This document shows positions 34,876-43,133 of a DNA stretch of 64,000 bases, one piece after another. The DNA is from Pseudomonas lini (GTDB lineage: Bacteria > Pseudomonadota > Gammaproteobacteria > Pseudomonadales > Pseudomonadaceae). How positions within the stretch are numbered: the stretch's first letter is position 1; each line of letters begins with the position of its first letter. The translations under genes were made by a program, and so were the position numbers. The notes under the pieces were generated by a model. The model did no database searches. It was not told the origin of the DNA and saw only the letters and a program-made list of their open reading frames with translations. The stretch is taken from positions 3,534,001 to 3,598,000 of the forward strand of contig NZ_OZ061318.1 in NCBI RefSeq assembly GCF_964063345.1, written 5' to 3'.

Positions 34876-35778
34876 CTATATCCCATCATCTTTTGGCATG
34901 ACGTCCTGCTGAGTCTTGAGTCGGCCCACTTCGTCCAGATGCCTCCAGAGAAATTGCGCGGCTTCTTCACGCCGACCAGACTCGATGAGGTCGAGCAAAT
35001 GGATGTGTTCCTGGCATTGCGCCATAAGACGAGTGCGATCGACGTTGGCTTTGTAGCCCATGAAACGTCTGAGTTGATTTTGCTGGCGTATGGCATCGAT
35101 GAAAAAGACATTTCCGGAGCACTGCACGATCAGCTCGTGAAACTGGGCACCCACTTGGAACAGTTGGGCGCGGGACAAGGTGTGGATATCCCCCTCGAGC
35201 ATCGCCTGCTGTTGCTGCCTGGCTTTGGCAAACGCGGCGTGATTGATCTGATAACCGGGCTCAAGCAGGGCGGCCGGCTCGATGGCCATCCGGAAACGAT
35301 AGCTTTGGATATGTGTCTGGGCGTTATGCACGAAGTCTTTGAGACTCCATCCTTGCCCTGGCTTGCGCTCCACCATGGCTTCGCTGGCCAGCCTGTTCAA
35401 TACCTTGAGCAATTGTCCACGAGGCACTTCGTAACGGCGCAACAGCTGCGCTTCGAAAAAGTGGGCAGGTATTTCGCCGCCAAGAATGTCGTCGACTACG
35501 CGAAGGTAAAAGTCTTCGAAAGGGTCACTGGCGAGAGGGAATGTTGCTTCCTGAATCTGCCCTGCGCCCTGTTTCAGAAAGTAGCCACGATTGGGCTCCT
35601 GAATGGCCAGGTCCCACTCGGCGAGCAAGGCAAACACTCGCCGAATAGGCGAGCGCGAAACACCCAGCGCTTGGGCGAACGTCTGCTCGCGCAACGGCTC
35701 ACCGGCTTTCATCGACCGGGCGCGAACCATGTCGATGACGCGTGGGGCCAACTGCAAGGCGAGGTCTTTCTTGATCAC
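34876..35778 (-). CDS. GntR-family transcriptional regulator (FCD type)
   Basis: 300 aa. The N-terminal winged HTH (residues about 8-65, GEPLREQTFAQALGVSRSPI then RRVFALLAEWDLA) is followed by a second wHTH-like stretch (RYEVPRGQLLKVLNRLASEA then MVERKPGQGWSL) and a helical FCD ligand domain. It is divergent from the racemase/isomerase genes to the right, the usual position for their regulator. The ligand is probably a sugar acid or related compound, inferred from neighbours. Confidence 0.87.
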   Translation of the reverse strand: MIKKDLALQLAPRVIDMVRARSMKAGEPLREQTFAQALGVSRSPIRRVFALLAEWDLAIQEPNRGYFLKQGAGQIQEATFPLASDPFEDFYLRVVDDILGGEIPAHFFEAQLLRRYEVPRGQLLKVLNRLASEAMVERKPGQGWSLKDFVHNAQTHIQSYRFRMAIEPAALLEPGYQINHAAFAKARQQQQAMLEGDIHTLSRAQLFQVGAQFHELIVQCSGNVFFIDAIRQQNQLRRFMGYKANVDRTRLMAQCQEHIHLLDLIESGRREEAAQFLWRHLDEVGRLKTQQDVMPKDDGI

Positions 35779-35926
35779 AGGCTCTATCTCGAATGGTTAG
35801 CTTCAGTCCGTTCCCGTTGGGGCAGATGCCCCCATCGGACTGGGATTGGAAAATACCATACGAAGAGGATGCGGGTATCTGCACCAAGAGCGCTGGCGGA
35901 CTTGTCGAACAACCTTGTCGAGGCAC

Positions 35927-36337
35927 ATGAGCATGCAGGCTCCGCGTATTTTTCTGATCCACGCGACCGCACTGGCGATCGATCCCATCACGACCGCCTT
36001 TGCCCGGCAGTGGCCGGAGGCACAGATCGTCAATCTGCTCGAAGACTCGTTGTCCCGAGACCGAGTGGAGGAGGGTGGATTAACCACGAGTATGAAGGCG
36101 CGCTTTCTGACGCTTTCCCATTACGCAGTACAAAGCGCAGCGGACGCCATTCTTTTTACCTGCTCGGCTTTCGGCGATGAAGCACAGGCCCGCTCTGGTC
36201 TGCCTGTATTGACCACTCCCGACAGTGCAGTGCTGGAGCTGCGAAGGATGCTCCAGGCTGATGATTTCGTTTCTTCCCAGGATGGATGTTTACCCAATGC
36301 TCAAGTTCAATGCTCATCTCGGTTTCCAATTCAATGA
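35927..36337 (+). pseudogene. Asp/Glu racemase-family gene with internal deletion
   Basis: The N-terminal half of the Asp/Glu/hydantoin racemase fold is intact (APRIFLIHATALAIDPITTA, KARFLTLSHYAVQSAADAIL and FTCSAFG with the first catalytic Cys). The sequence then passes directly into a typical C-terminus, RSGLPVLTTPDSAVLELRRM. About 90-100 central residues, including the second catalytic Cys, are missing without loss of frame, and the frame then runs on into the next gene. Such racemases often neighbour hydroxypyruvate isomerase-like genes, as here. Confidence 0.65.
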
Positions 36338-37046
36338 GCTGCCTTTTCTGCAGCGCATCGAAGCTGCCGCAGCAGCTGGTTTTCGGGCGGTAGAATTCCC
36401 GTCTCCGTATGAATTCGACGCGAGTCTTCTGGCCGACCACTTGGCTCAATACAGTCTGCCGCTGATTCAATTCGCTGCACCGGCTGGCGTTACCAAAGGC
36501 ATCGCTGCCTTGCAGGGCAAGGAAGAGGAATTTCGCAGCGGGTTGCTCCAGGCCGCCAGCTATGCAAAGGCGCTGGCGTGTTCGGATGTCCACATCATGT
36601 CTGGTGTTACGACGCAGGATGATGCTGGGCGTATCTTCGAGGGCAACCTGGAATATGCAGTCAAGTACTTCGAAGACCAGGGTTTTCGGCCGCTTATCGA
36701 AGTGATCAGTTCGCAGGCGATGCCGGACTACTACATGTCTGACTTCAGCAAGGCGCAACAGGTGCTGGAGACCTTCCCGAGTGTTGGGCTGATTCTCGAT
36801 CTTTACCATGCCCAGACTCTGACCGCAGATGCAGCAGATGTTCTGGCCCGGTTTTATGACAGAACAGTCCATGTGCAAATTGCCGACTGCCCGGGTCGTC
36901 ACGAACCGGGAACGGGGAGTATCGACTTTGCTGCCTTGTTCGCGGCGCTGGAGCAACGTGGCTATCCAGGATGGATCGGCTGTGAATACCGTCCTTCCGG
37001 CTCGACCGTTGCGAGCCTTGACTGGATAAAGCAGCTAAGTGCTTAG
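36297..37046 (+). CDS. Hydroxypyruvate isomerase-like (OtnI-type) TIM barrel
   Basis: 249 aa xylose-isomerase-like TIM barrel: LKFNAHLGFQFNELPFLQRI, GFRAVEFPSPYE, IEVISSQAMPDYYMS, GLILDLYHAQTL and WIGCEYRPSG. The acidic metal ligands expected in the family (Glu in LIEVI, Asp in LILDLYH, Glu in GCEYRP) are in place. Members isomerise hydroxypyruvate to tartronate semialdehyde or act on 2-oxo-tetronates. The start at 36297 uses AGGATGG upstream; it overlaps the broken racemase frame. Terminator at 37098. Confidence 0.83.
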   Translation: MLKFNAHLGFQFNELPFLQRIEAAAAAGFRAVEFPSPYEFDASLLADHLAQYSLPLIQFAAPAGVTKGIAALQGKEEEFRSGLLQAASYAKALACSDVHIMSGVTTQDDAGRIFEGNLEYAVKYFEDQGFRPLIEVISSQAMPDYYMSDFSKAQQVLETFPSVGLILDLYHAQTLTADAADVLARFYDRTVHVQIADCPGRHEPGTGSIDFAALFAALEQRGYPGWIGCEYRPSGSTVASLDWIKQLSA

Positions 37047-37097
37047 TGCTTGCGACGCGTGAACGGGATTCGGATTTCACGTACGCCAGAAACAACA

Positions 37098-37123
37098 AAG
37101 CCCTCGCATTTCTGCGAGGGCTT
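37098..37123 (+). terminator. Rho-independent terminator
   Basis: AAGCCCTCGCA-TTTC-TGCGAGGGCTT stem-loop followed by CGTTTTG, 50 bp after the isomerase stop. Confidence 0.85.
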
Positions 37124-37614
37124 CGTTTTGTATGGTGCGGCACCAGACGAACGGTATGTCTCGGCGAGACTAGGTTTCTCGGGCGTCTGGAGTTCGCTGG
37201 AAAATTCGGCATACCCCAAATAGTAACTATAAATAAATCAGCTAGTTATGGCGCTCGGTGGAATCGAATTCGGGATTTTTTAGATGTGAGCACATTGTCG
37301 GTCTGTAAGTAATTCAGAGCCGCATACGAATGGTAAACCCCCCTGAATTTGAACGTTGTCAATCATCTCTTTCGTAGAGAATAGGCAGAAATCCGCCAAA
37401 AGCTGTCGTGGCGACAGGCAGCAGACGGCCAAAAGCGGTCTATTCAAAGTCACCATCACGCAACGAGTTTTTTTGCTAATCAAAGCTGCGCCATCAGGAA
37501 TTTGGTTTGCCACGAACGTTGATGCTTACGGGACTTCTAAGGAGCTTTGAAGCGTCGACTATTTAGGTCACTATGCTTTCAACAATGGAGCGCTAAGGGC
37601 AGCACAAGCTGAGC
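37124..37614. other. Gene-free stretch, probable left edge of the island
   Basis: About 490 bp with a clear drop in coding character. At 37133-37152 TGGTGC-GGCACCAG-A-CGAAC partly matches the 3' end of the tRNA-Thr gene at 46.5 kb. At 37252-37285 there is GGTGGAATCGAATTCGGGA, resembling a tRNA T-arm in reverse. At 37429-37442 GGCCAAAAGCGGTC resembles sequence flanking the MITE-like element at 42.66 kb. These are consistent with a decayed integration junction but do not prove it. Confidence 0.4.
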
Positions 37615-38523
37615 ATGATGGACGAGAACCCACCCGAAGACACCCCAGGCGTTGAGGCACCAACGACAAGCGCGGTCGCCGATATCGTGCAGAGGAAGCC
37701 TCGAGAGGCACTACTACCCGGTAACCGGGAAGTTATAGCTGATCTATATGTCAGCAGAAATGTCGAGAATGAGCCTAAAGACTATGCATTCAAGGTGTAT
37801 GTAAGGCTAAACGCTAAGAAGCAGACGCTACGGAAGGTATCATTCCAGCACAGCGTTTTCGACGCTTGCTATTTTAATAAATGTAACTTCGATTCATGCG
37901 ACTTCACGGGCTGCCGGTTTGTTGGCTGTAATTTTCATCAGTCCTCATTTTCCGGATGCAACTTTGAGTACGCGATCTTCGAGCGTTGTCAAATCGACGA
38001 CGACATCCTCGAATGCGAGGCGCCGCGTAAGGAAAACCTGAAAATGCGCTTTGCCAGGTCGCTTCGAATGAATTTCCAACAAATCGGCGATGCCAAAGCT
38101 GTAAATAGGGCAATTTCGCTGGAGCTGGAGGCTACAGCGAGCTATCTCAAAAAATCTTGGGCATCCAGGGAAACATATTATCGAGATAAGTATCCAGGCT
38201 GGAAGAAGGTGCCACAGCTCATCAAATGGCTTGAGTTTCGGTTGCTAGATGCAATTTGGGGTAATGGCGAAAATACACTTAAGCTGTTGCGGTCAATCGT
38301 AATGATTCATCTTCTAATAGCGTTCTATGATACTTATCAGTTCGGCAACCCCTGGGATCTGACAGCCTATCTAAAAAGCCTCGTGGCGTCTCCGGGAGTG
38401 TTCTTCGGGATAGCCACCCCGCACCCTTACCCGATCTGGTTCTCCTCAATTGTTGCTGCAACGCGCTTGGTTGGATTCGCCTTTCTCACAGCTATCCTCG
38501 TAAAACGGTTTGGACGGCGATGA
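37615..38523 (+). CDS. Pentapeptide-repeat membrane protein
   Basis: 302 aa. Residues about 72-126 form pentapeptide repeats (VSFQHSVFDACYFNKCNFDS, CDFTGCRFVGCNFHQSSFSG, CNFEYAIF) with the A/C-F-x-x-C pattern of a right-handed beta-helix. A charged helical region follows, then two C-terminal hydrophobic segments (IVMIHLLIAFYDTYQ and SIVAATRLVGFAFLTAILV) that should anchor it in the inner membrane. It overlaps the next gene by ATGA. First gene of the island cargo. Similar membrane pentapeptide proteins occur as possible effectors in defence or stress modules; no function is established here. Confidence 0.75.
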   Translation: MMDENPPEDTPGVEAPTTSAVADIVQRKPREALLPGNREVIADLYVSRNVENEPKDYAFKVYVRLNAKKQTLRKVSFQHSVFDACYFNKCNFDSCDFTGCRFVGCNFHQSSFSGCNFEYAIFERCQIDDDILECEAPRKENLKMRFARSLRMNFQQIGDAKAVNRAISLELEATASYLKKSWASRETYYRDKYPGWKKVPQLIKWLEFRLLDAIWGNGENTLKLLRSIVMIHLLIAFYDTYQFGNPWDLTAYLKSLVASPGVFFGIATPHPYPIWFSSIVAATRLVGFAFLTAILVKRFGRR

Positions 38524-39143
38524 ATATGCACATTTACGCTTTCGGCTCCATCTGCCGAGGCGAGATTGACCTGGGGTCGGATATCGACCTGCTGGCCTGC
38601 GTCGACGGATCAGCAAAGCAGATTGATCACGAAAAATATTCGGTGTATCGATATGAGCGAATTCAGGCTTTGTGGACAGAAGGTAATCCATTTGCCTGGC
38701 ACCTTCATTTAGAGTCGAGACTGCTTTTCTCTCCGGATGGTACAGATTTTCTGAGCGATCTCGGGAAGCCTGCCCGCTATATCGGTGGTGACGGAGACTG
38801 CGCCAAATTCCGAAAACTTTTCGACCGCTCTTACCAAGAACTGAGCCAGTCTTCGAACAGTGCGACCTTTCACCTCTCTTGCATTTTCTTAGCCATTCGA
38901 AATTTCGCTACCTGTCATTCGCTTTCGCTTGGGCACCCCATCTTTTCTAGAAAGTCTCCTCTGATGGTTCAGCCAAGCCTCGATATTGATCCTCAATCAT
39001 TCTCCATCTTGACACGTGCACGATTACTATCAACACGAGGATATGGAACAAACCTCTCGTATGAAGAAATTTTTACCGCGACCAAAGCAGTCGCTATTGT
39101 TCCACTCTGGATGGAAGCGCTACGGAGCACGCATTCGCCATGA
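38520..39143 (+). CDS. Minimal nucleotidyltransferase-domain protein
   Basis: 207 aa. The N-terminus carries the pol-beta-type NTase signature G-S-x9-S-D-x-D: YAFGSICRGEIDLGSDIDLL (residues 6-25). The C-terminal half is mostly helical. The signature resembles MNT proteins of MNT/HEPN modules, which transfer AMP to a partner. It is flanked by overlapping genes on both sides (ATGA at each end). The substrate is unknown; no partner with an RxxxxH HEPN motif is evident. Confidence 0.75.
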   Translation: MNMHIYAFGSICRGEIDLGSDIDLLACVDGSAKQIDHEKYSVYRYERIQALWTEGNPFAWHLHLESRLLFSPDGTDFLSDLGKPARYIGGDGDCAKFRKLFDRSYQELSQSSNSATFHLSCIFLAIRNFATCHSLSLGHPIFSRKSPLMVQPSLDIDPQSFSILTRARLLSTRGYGTNLSYEEIFTATKAVAIVPLWMEALRSTHSP

Positions 39144-39433
39144 CTGAATTCAACAACCGAATTGATGCCCAGCGTGTAATCCTTAACCATGTTAATAGCG
39201 TTTTTTGGAATGAGGAGCTTTATGGTCTTTCTCGTGGTGCAATCGACCGCTGGATTAGTGTCAACGGAATTGATCCCAAAGCCTATCTGCCACGTGCGAT
39301 CTGTGAGTCGGCCGATAAGCTTTTCTTCTTAGCCAACAAAAGCCAGGAGCAGGTTACAGATGAATATCGCCTTCTATCTGTAGAGGTTCTCGAGCTAACT
39401 CAGCGAATCGCTAAAATCGTTGAAGTCGCATGA
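39140..39433 (+). CDS. Small helical hypothetical protein (97 aa)
   Basis: 97 aa, predicted mainly alpha-helical, containing QRVILNHVNSVFWNEELYGL, YLPRAICESADKLFFLANKS and VLELTQRIAKIVEVA. No recognised domain. It starts inside the stop of the nucleotidyltransferase gene (ATGA), so it is likely its partner or an accessory protein. A 110-bp gap and a switch to more AT-rich sequence follow before the next gene. Confidence 0.6.
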   Translation: MTEFNNRIDAQRVILNHVNSVFWNEELYGLSRGAIDRWISVNGIDPKAYLPRAICESADKLFFLANKSQEQVTDEYRLLSVEVLELTQRIAKIVEVA

Positions 39434-39543
39434 TTCAAATTAGCGATTTTAGTCTTTAATTTCGAAGAGAAGCAGATCAGAGTCAGACATTAAAATATCA
39501 ATTCACCACCTATAAAAATTAGTTCTCAAAAAGGATTCGGAGG

Positions 39544-40731
39544 ATGAAAATCATATGCAGCCAGCGCATTTTGCGACTTCCCAACAAAACCGAAATTCAT
39601 ATACCTTTTGGCTTGTCAAAATCTTACAAGTCCGCATTATCCTATTCCGATGCCGTTTTTACTTTGGATGCAGACAAGGTGGTATGCATTAAAGTTAATG
39701 AAGCACTAGTTCAGGTATATCCATACTACTGCAAAGCAATCAGCATTCCAGAACTCCCACCCCTCACATTTTCAATTGTAGTATCTGAAAAGGACAAGAA
39801 GGCGTGTTCTGCCCTAATATCACAAGTTCACTATCTATCCTCACCTAATAGGGGGATTTTTTTTGCTCTTAAGGAACGTGACGAAATTATCGCATGCTGT
39901 ATTCTCGATACTCTGAAATTTGGCAACCCCAAGGGCAGATACTATATTAATACGTCACTATGCGATGATTTAGATATAAGCTTTGAAAACTGGGGGAGCA
40001 CGCCTTACGAAACGCATAATACACTACAGAATCAGTTAAAATTGATTTGGGTTAGTCGAATAGCAAAAGCGCAAAAGTATAGCGGGTATCAAATTGGAAC
40101 CCATTTGATGCTGGAGACACTGAAAGCTATTCCAGCAGTGATACCCTTTCCAGTGCAGCATGTAGAAGTCATTCGAACATGTGGAATTCAAGAGTCACTG
40201 TCACGTGACTTTCTAGAGTACGCTGGCTTCACAAAGATCAAGCTTAGGAATCAGAGCACAGCACCTTATATTTCTAATGGCGATCTCTTCCCCAAACGTA
40301 AGCCCTGTGTAAAACTTTACTACTGGAATAAAATCACAAACACATCATGCGTCGAAAACGCACGCCTGTTCGTACCTCTATCACAAGACCCTTTTTTATG
40401 GTTTGCCGATAATAAAAAAACTTGGGAGTTGCGCCGTGCAAGGGGGCAATTCACAGAGCGCCATATATACTCAGGCAGGCCAGTAGAGCTGAGACTGGGC
40501 TATAACACAAACAAAAAACTTTGGGGTGTCATTAACAAAGTAATTACAGGAACCTCGATTGAATCCGTGCTTACAAAAATCGGCAACTTCCAAAGCGTTA
40601 TACCTACAGCTTCTTCTTTGGTGGACGCCACAGAGAAAGCGCACAGCATATTGAAAACTCCTAGTAATTCGTACATTGCATTTGAAGTCACAGCTTTATT
40701 TAACCCGGACGATCTGACATGTCACGTATAA
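39544..40731 (+). CDS. GNAT-ASCH fusion protein
   Basis: 395 aa, unusually AT-rich for the window. Residues about 75-230 look like a GNAT acetyltransferase: ALKERDEIIACCILDTLKFG and KAQKYSGYQIGTHLMLETLK as motif A, then DFLEYAGFTKIKL. Residues about 280-392 look like an ASCH domain: LFVPLSQDPFLWFADNKKTW then ELRRARGQF, RPVELRLGYNTNKKLWGVIN. Some ASCH proteins (E. coli YqfB) hydrolyse N4-acetylcytidine, so an acetyltransferase fused to ASCH may act on a nucleoside or RNA; this is inference. The start has AAGGA 8 nt upstream. It overlaps the next gene by 13 bp. Confidence 0.6.
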   Translation: MKIICSQRILRLPNKTEIHIPFGLSKSYKSALSYSDAVFTLDADKVVCIKVNEALVQVYPYYCKAISIPELPPLTFSIVVSEKDKKACSALISQVHYLSSPNRGIFFALKERDEIIACCILDTLKFGNPKGRYYINTSLCDDLDISFENWGSTPYETHNTLQNQLKLIWVSRIAKAQKYSGYQIGTHLMLETLKAIPAVIPFPVQHVEVIRTCGIQESLSRDFLEYAGFTKIKLRNQSTAPYISNGDLFPKRKPCVKLYYWNKITNTSCVENARLFVPLSQDPFLWFADNKKTWELRRARGQFTERHIYSGRPVELRLGYNTNKKLWGVINKVITGTSIESVLTKIGNFQSVIPTASSLVDATEKAHSILKTPSNSYIAFEVTALFNPDDLTCHV

Positions 40732-42137
40732 CAATCAATGGATTAATTGAACTCTCCGATGAATCAAGTAATACAATTGAGAGCATATTTCTGTCAATTC
40801 GACAAAACATCCTCGCTGGTAGTTTTGACAGCTACTCAAAAAAAATTATCGATCGTTTAAGCATTGACATTCAAAATACTTTAGATCCGCGACTTCTAGA
40901 AAATAAATTCACTCACATCAGAGGCAAAGAATATTTTTTTGAACTAAGCATTCCTTCACGCTACTTCCCCATTGACTCTGGCGGAGACACACACCTCGTT
41001 GACTCCATCGTGGGAGATATGTTCAGCCTATCAAATTCATCAATTAAGCGAATTTATATTAATGACGTTCAATGGCAAGAGCTTGAACATAGCTTAGTGC
41101 TAAAACGTACCCAGCCACGCTCCATTCGAAACAGGTTCGAATTAGATCACTTCACACCACTCCTAGGATTTTCAGTAAAACCCAGGCTTGGGTTATCTAA
41201 TGAAGACTTCAAAAATCAGTGCATAGACGCAGCTAGACTTGGTTTCAACATAATTGAACCTGATACAAGAAAAATGCTTCTAAATGAGCACGACCTCGAT
41301 TGGCATATCGACCTCGCTAGTCAGGTCGCAGAGTTCCACAAGCCGAGAGGCAATATTTCTTCATACTCTGTAAACCTGAGTAACTACTCAGGCAATCTGG
41401 AGCGGGCAATAGAGAAGTTGTCAAAGTCTGTATCCAATCATCCTATAACTGTAAAAATAGATGCCGGGCTTGACGCAATATCCAAAATAAAAAAAGTAAA
41501 AGAGGTTAACGCACAAATAATAATTACATCCTACCCACTAATCAAAAAAGCACTCTCCCAACGCATACCGGATGTTTTTTTTGATAAGTTCCTGTCCCAC
41601 TGTGGCATCGACATAATGTACCCTGGCGGCTTTGTTGCCCTACCGGGGAATAAGAGACATTACAATGCAACAGAGGACATAACACTGCTAGCAGAATCTA
41701 TAAATCGCTATACCAGTCACATTCATAAGTCACACTTCATACCCACCATATCCGGTGGTATATCCACGGGGCTTCTGCACTTATACTACGAGCTTTATGG
41801 GCCGAAAGTCAGCCTCTTTCTTGGCGGTGCAGTTGCGACGAACAAAAATGGAGTGGAAGCAGGTGCTGAACTTTGTATGAAAGTGCTAGACTACGCTATC
41901 GGGTGTAGAAAAAAACTAGCCGCACATAACCACAAATTGTCCAACAAAAAAAACAAAGCCATGTACAAAACCCTCATGGATCTCCCTCTTTTGGATGCCA
42001 GAACAGTCAAGCAAATAAAAGATGAAACTGACTCAGAATACATAATCCCTAGAGAGTTTATGACTACTAACAAGCTCAGTAATTTCACAGAAGCGAACTG
42101 GAACTACTGGACCGCAGATGATTTCGAGTTTATTTAG
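40719..42137 (+). CDS. Divergent RuBisCO-like protein
   Basis: 472 aa, AT-rich gene. The C-terminal TIM-barrel half aligns with RuBisCO large chains by landmark spacing. KPRLGLS (154-160) corresponds to the K175 motif. GFNIIEPDT (175-183) falls where G-x-D-F-x-K-D-D-E is expected, with Glu180 replacing carbamylated K201, Asp182 matching D203 and Thr183 replacing E204. PTISGGIST (S345-G-G) matches the S379 loop and LFLGGAVATNKNG (G369-G370) the G403/G404 loop. Distances 154-180 and 345-369 equal 175-201 and 379-403. It is therefore probably a non-carboxylating form IV-like protein acting on a phosphorylated sugar or related compound. Function unknown; it shares an operon with the GNAT-ASCH protein. 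Confidence 0.72.
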   Translation: MSRITINGLIELSDESSNTIESIFLSIRQNILAGSFDSYSKKIIDRLSIDIQNTLDPRLLENKFTHIRGKEYFFELSIPSRYFPIDSGGDTHLVDSIVGDMFSLSNSSIKRIYINDVQWQELEHSLVLKRTQPRSIRNRFELDHFTPLLGFSVKPRLGLSNEDFKNQCIDAARLGFNIIEPDTRKMLLNEHDLDWHIDLASQVAEFHKPRGNISSYSVNLSNYSGNLERAIEKLSKSVSNHPITVKIDAGLDAISKIKKVKEVNAQIIITSYPLIKKALSQRIPDVFFDKFLSHCGIDIMYPGGFVALPGNKRHYNATEDITLLAESINRYTSHIHKSHFIPTISGGISTGLLHLYYELYGPKVSLFLGGAVATNKNGVEAGAELCMKVLDYAIGCRKKLAAHNHKLSNKKNKAMYKTLMDLPLLDARTVKQIKDETDSEYIIPREFMTTNKLSNFTEANWNYWTADDFEFI

Positions 42138-42148
42138 AGGTCGCGTAT

Positions 42149-42607
42149 ATGCTTGAAGTAATCACCTCATACCTTAGCTTTATGTCTAATCAGCTTTCGG
42201 GCCTAGCAACGCCCCACCGAATCTGGTGCTTTTACGAACAGTTTGGTCTGCGCACTATTATAATGCTTGTGAACACCGGAATTATTGCTTTCGCCTTACC
42301 CAATATACTTGATCAGTCTGAATGTAAGCTCGATAGAGATTCTTACATCAAAACACTTTTTGAGAAAAAGCGTCGTTGGATGAAACGTAACAGCTGCGCG
42401 ATGCTGTTTTTTGCGACTGTCACAATCTTGACGTATTTAGCAATCTGGAACGCGGTTTCTAATCAAAATATTTGCAGCTCTGTCACGATAAGGTCTGATA
42501 GTCCTGAGAGGTTTTCGGGCTTTCTAGCTACCATGAATATCCTCACCATATTTATTGCTATATTTGCATTAAATCAAAAAATATTCTGCATGAAACACAA
42601 GCAATAG
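42149..42607 (+). CDS. Small membrane protein of the island cluster
   Basis: 152 aa with three hydrophobic segments (TIIMLVNTGIIAFALPNIL, AMLFFATVTILTYLAIW, LATMNILTIFIAIFAL) and a basic central loop (KKRRWMKR). It begins 11 bp after the RuBisCO-like gene with AGAGG upstream, so it is the last gene of that operon. No family recognised. It might anchor or export the product of the upstream enzymes, but this is speculation. Confidence 0.65.
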   Translation: MLEVITSYLSFMSNQLSGLATPHRIWCFYEQFGLRTIIMLVNTGIIAFALPNILDQSECKLDRDSYIKTLFEKKRRWMKRNSCAMLFFATVTILTYLAIWNAVSNQNICSSVTIRSDSPERFSGFLATMNILTIFIAIFALNQKIFCMKHKQ

Positions 42608-42657
42608 AGTTACTTTGAATGGTGTCGTTTTCTAGATTCGCTCCAATGACTGCTTTT

Positions 42658-42843
42658 GGCCGATTTTGTTGAAAAAGTCGACTTCTGTTTCTACGGCAGA
42701 AAAGTACGCGTTCGAGATTGAAATTCGTGCGTTGCGCAGAGGGTTCAAGGCTCAGATTTGACGTAGCGGTGTGCAAAAATGGCATTTTCACCGTTCGATA
42801 AATGGGTAGCTCGGCCGGGTCGACTTTTTCAACACAATCGGCC
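42658..42843. mobile_element. MITE-like element with 24-bp terminal inverted repeats
   Basis: The left end GGCCGATTTTGTTGAAAAAG followed by TCGAC is matched in inverse at the right end by GTCGACTTTTTCAACACAAT followed by CGGCC (24 bp, one mismatch). The 186-bp interval is too short for a transposase, so it is a non-autonomous element or collapsed IS. It sits between the island cargo and the recombinase genes. No clear target duplication seen. Confidence 0.65.
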
Positions 42844-42857
42844 GTTTTGACCTTCGT

Positions 42858-43133
42858 CTAGCGGTTGAACTGCCAGGGTTTTCCTAAGCGATGAGTGAGT
42901 AATTGCATGGTCAGCAAATAGTAATAGCGCGTCGATTCAGTGTGCTGGTTTAGGTGGTGATTCAAAAACCACGCAAGGTGTTTTCTCTGCCAAGTCCATG
43001 GATTTTCGCGTTGCCAGCGCTCAGCGATTGCTGTTTGGATAGCCTTCGCCTGACGCAAGTGGCGTTGACGCGTGGTATACGACCCGGTCAGGACGCTCAC
43101 CAGGAACAGATCCATATCGAATGCCGTGCTCAC
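42858..43133 (-). CDS. Small integrase-associated protein (91 aa)
   Basis: 91 aa basic, Trp/His-rich protein (TTRQRHLRQAKAIQTAIAER, WQRENPWTWQRKHLAWFLNH, STRYYYLLTMQLLTHRLGKP). Its start overlaps the stop of the upstream recombinase gene as ATGA, so it is co-translated with it. It may be an accessory DNA-binding or directionality factor; no motif proves this. Confidence 0.6.
   Translation of the reverse strand: MSTAFDMDLFLVSVLTGSYTTRQRHLRQAKAIQTAIAERWQRENPWTWQRKHLAWFLNHHLNQHTESTRYYYLLTMQLLTHRLGKPWQFNR

Noticed and set aside
37280..37550. Short frames on both strands near the island edge
   Set aside because: No coding character; the region reads as integration debris.
40719..42137. True carboxylating RuBisCO
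   Set aside because: The carbamylated Lys and metal-binding Glu positions are not conserved, so carboxylation is not supported.
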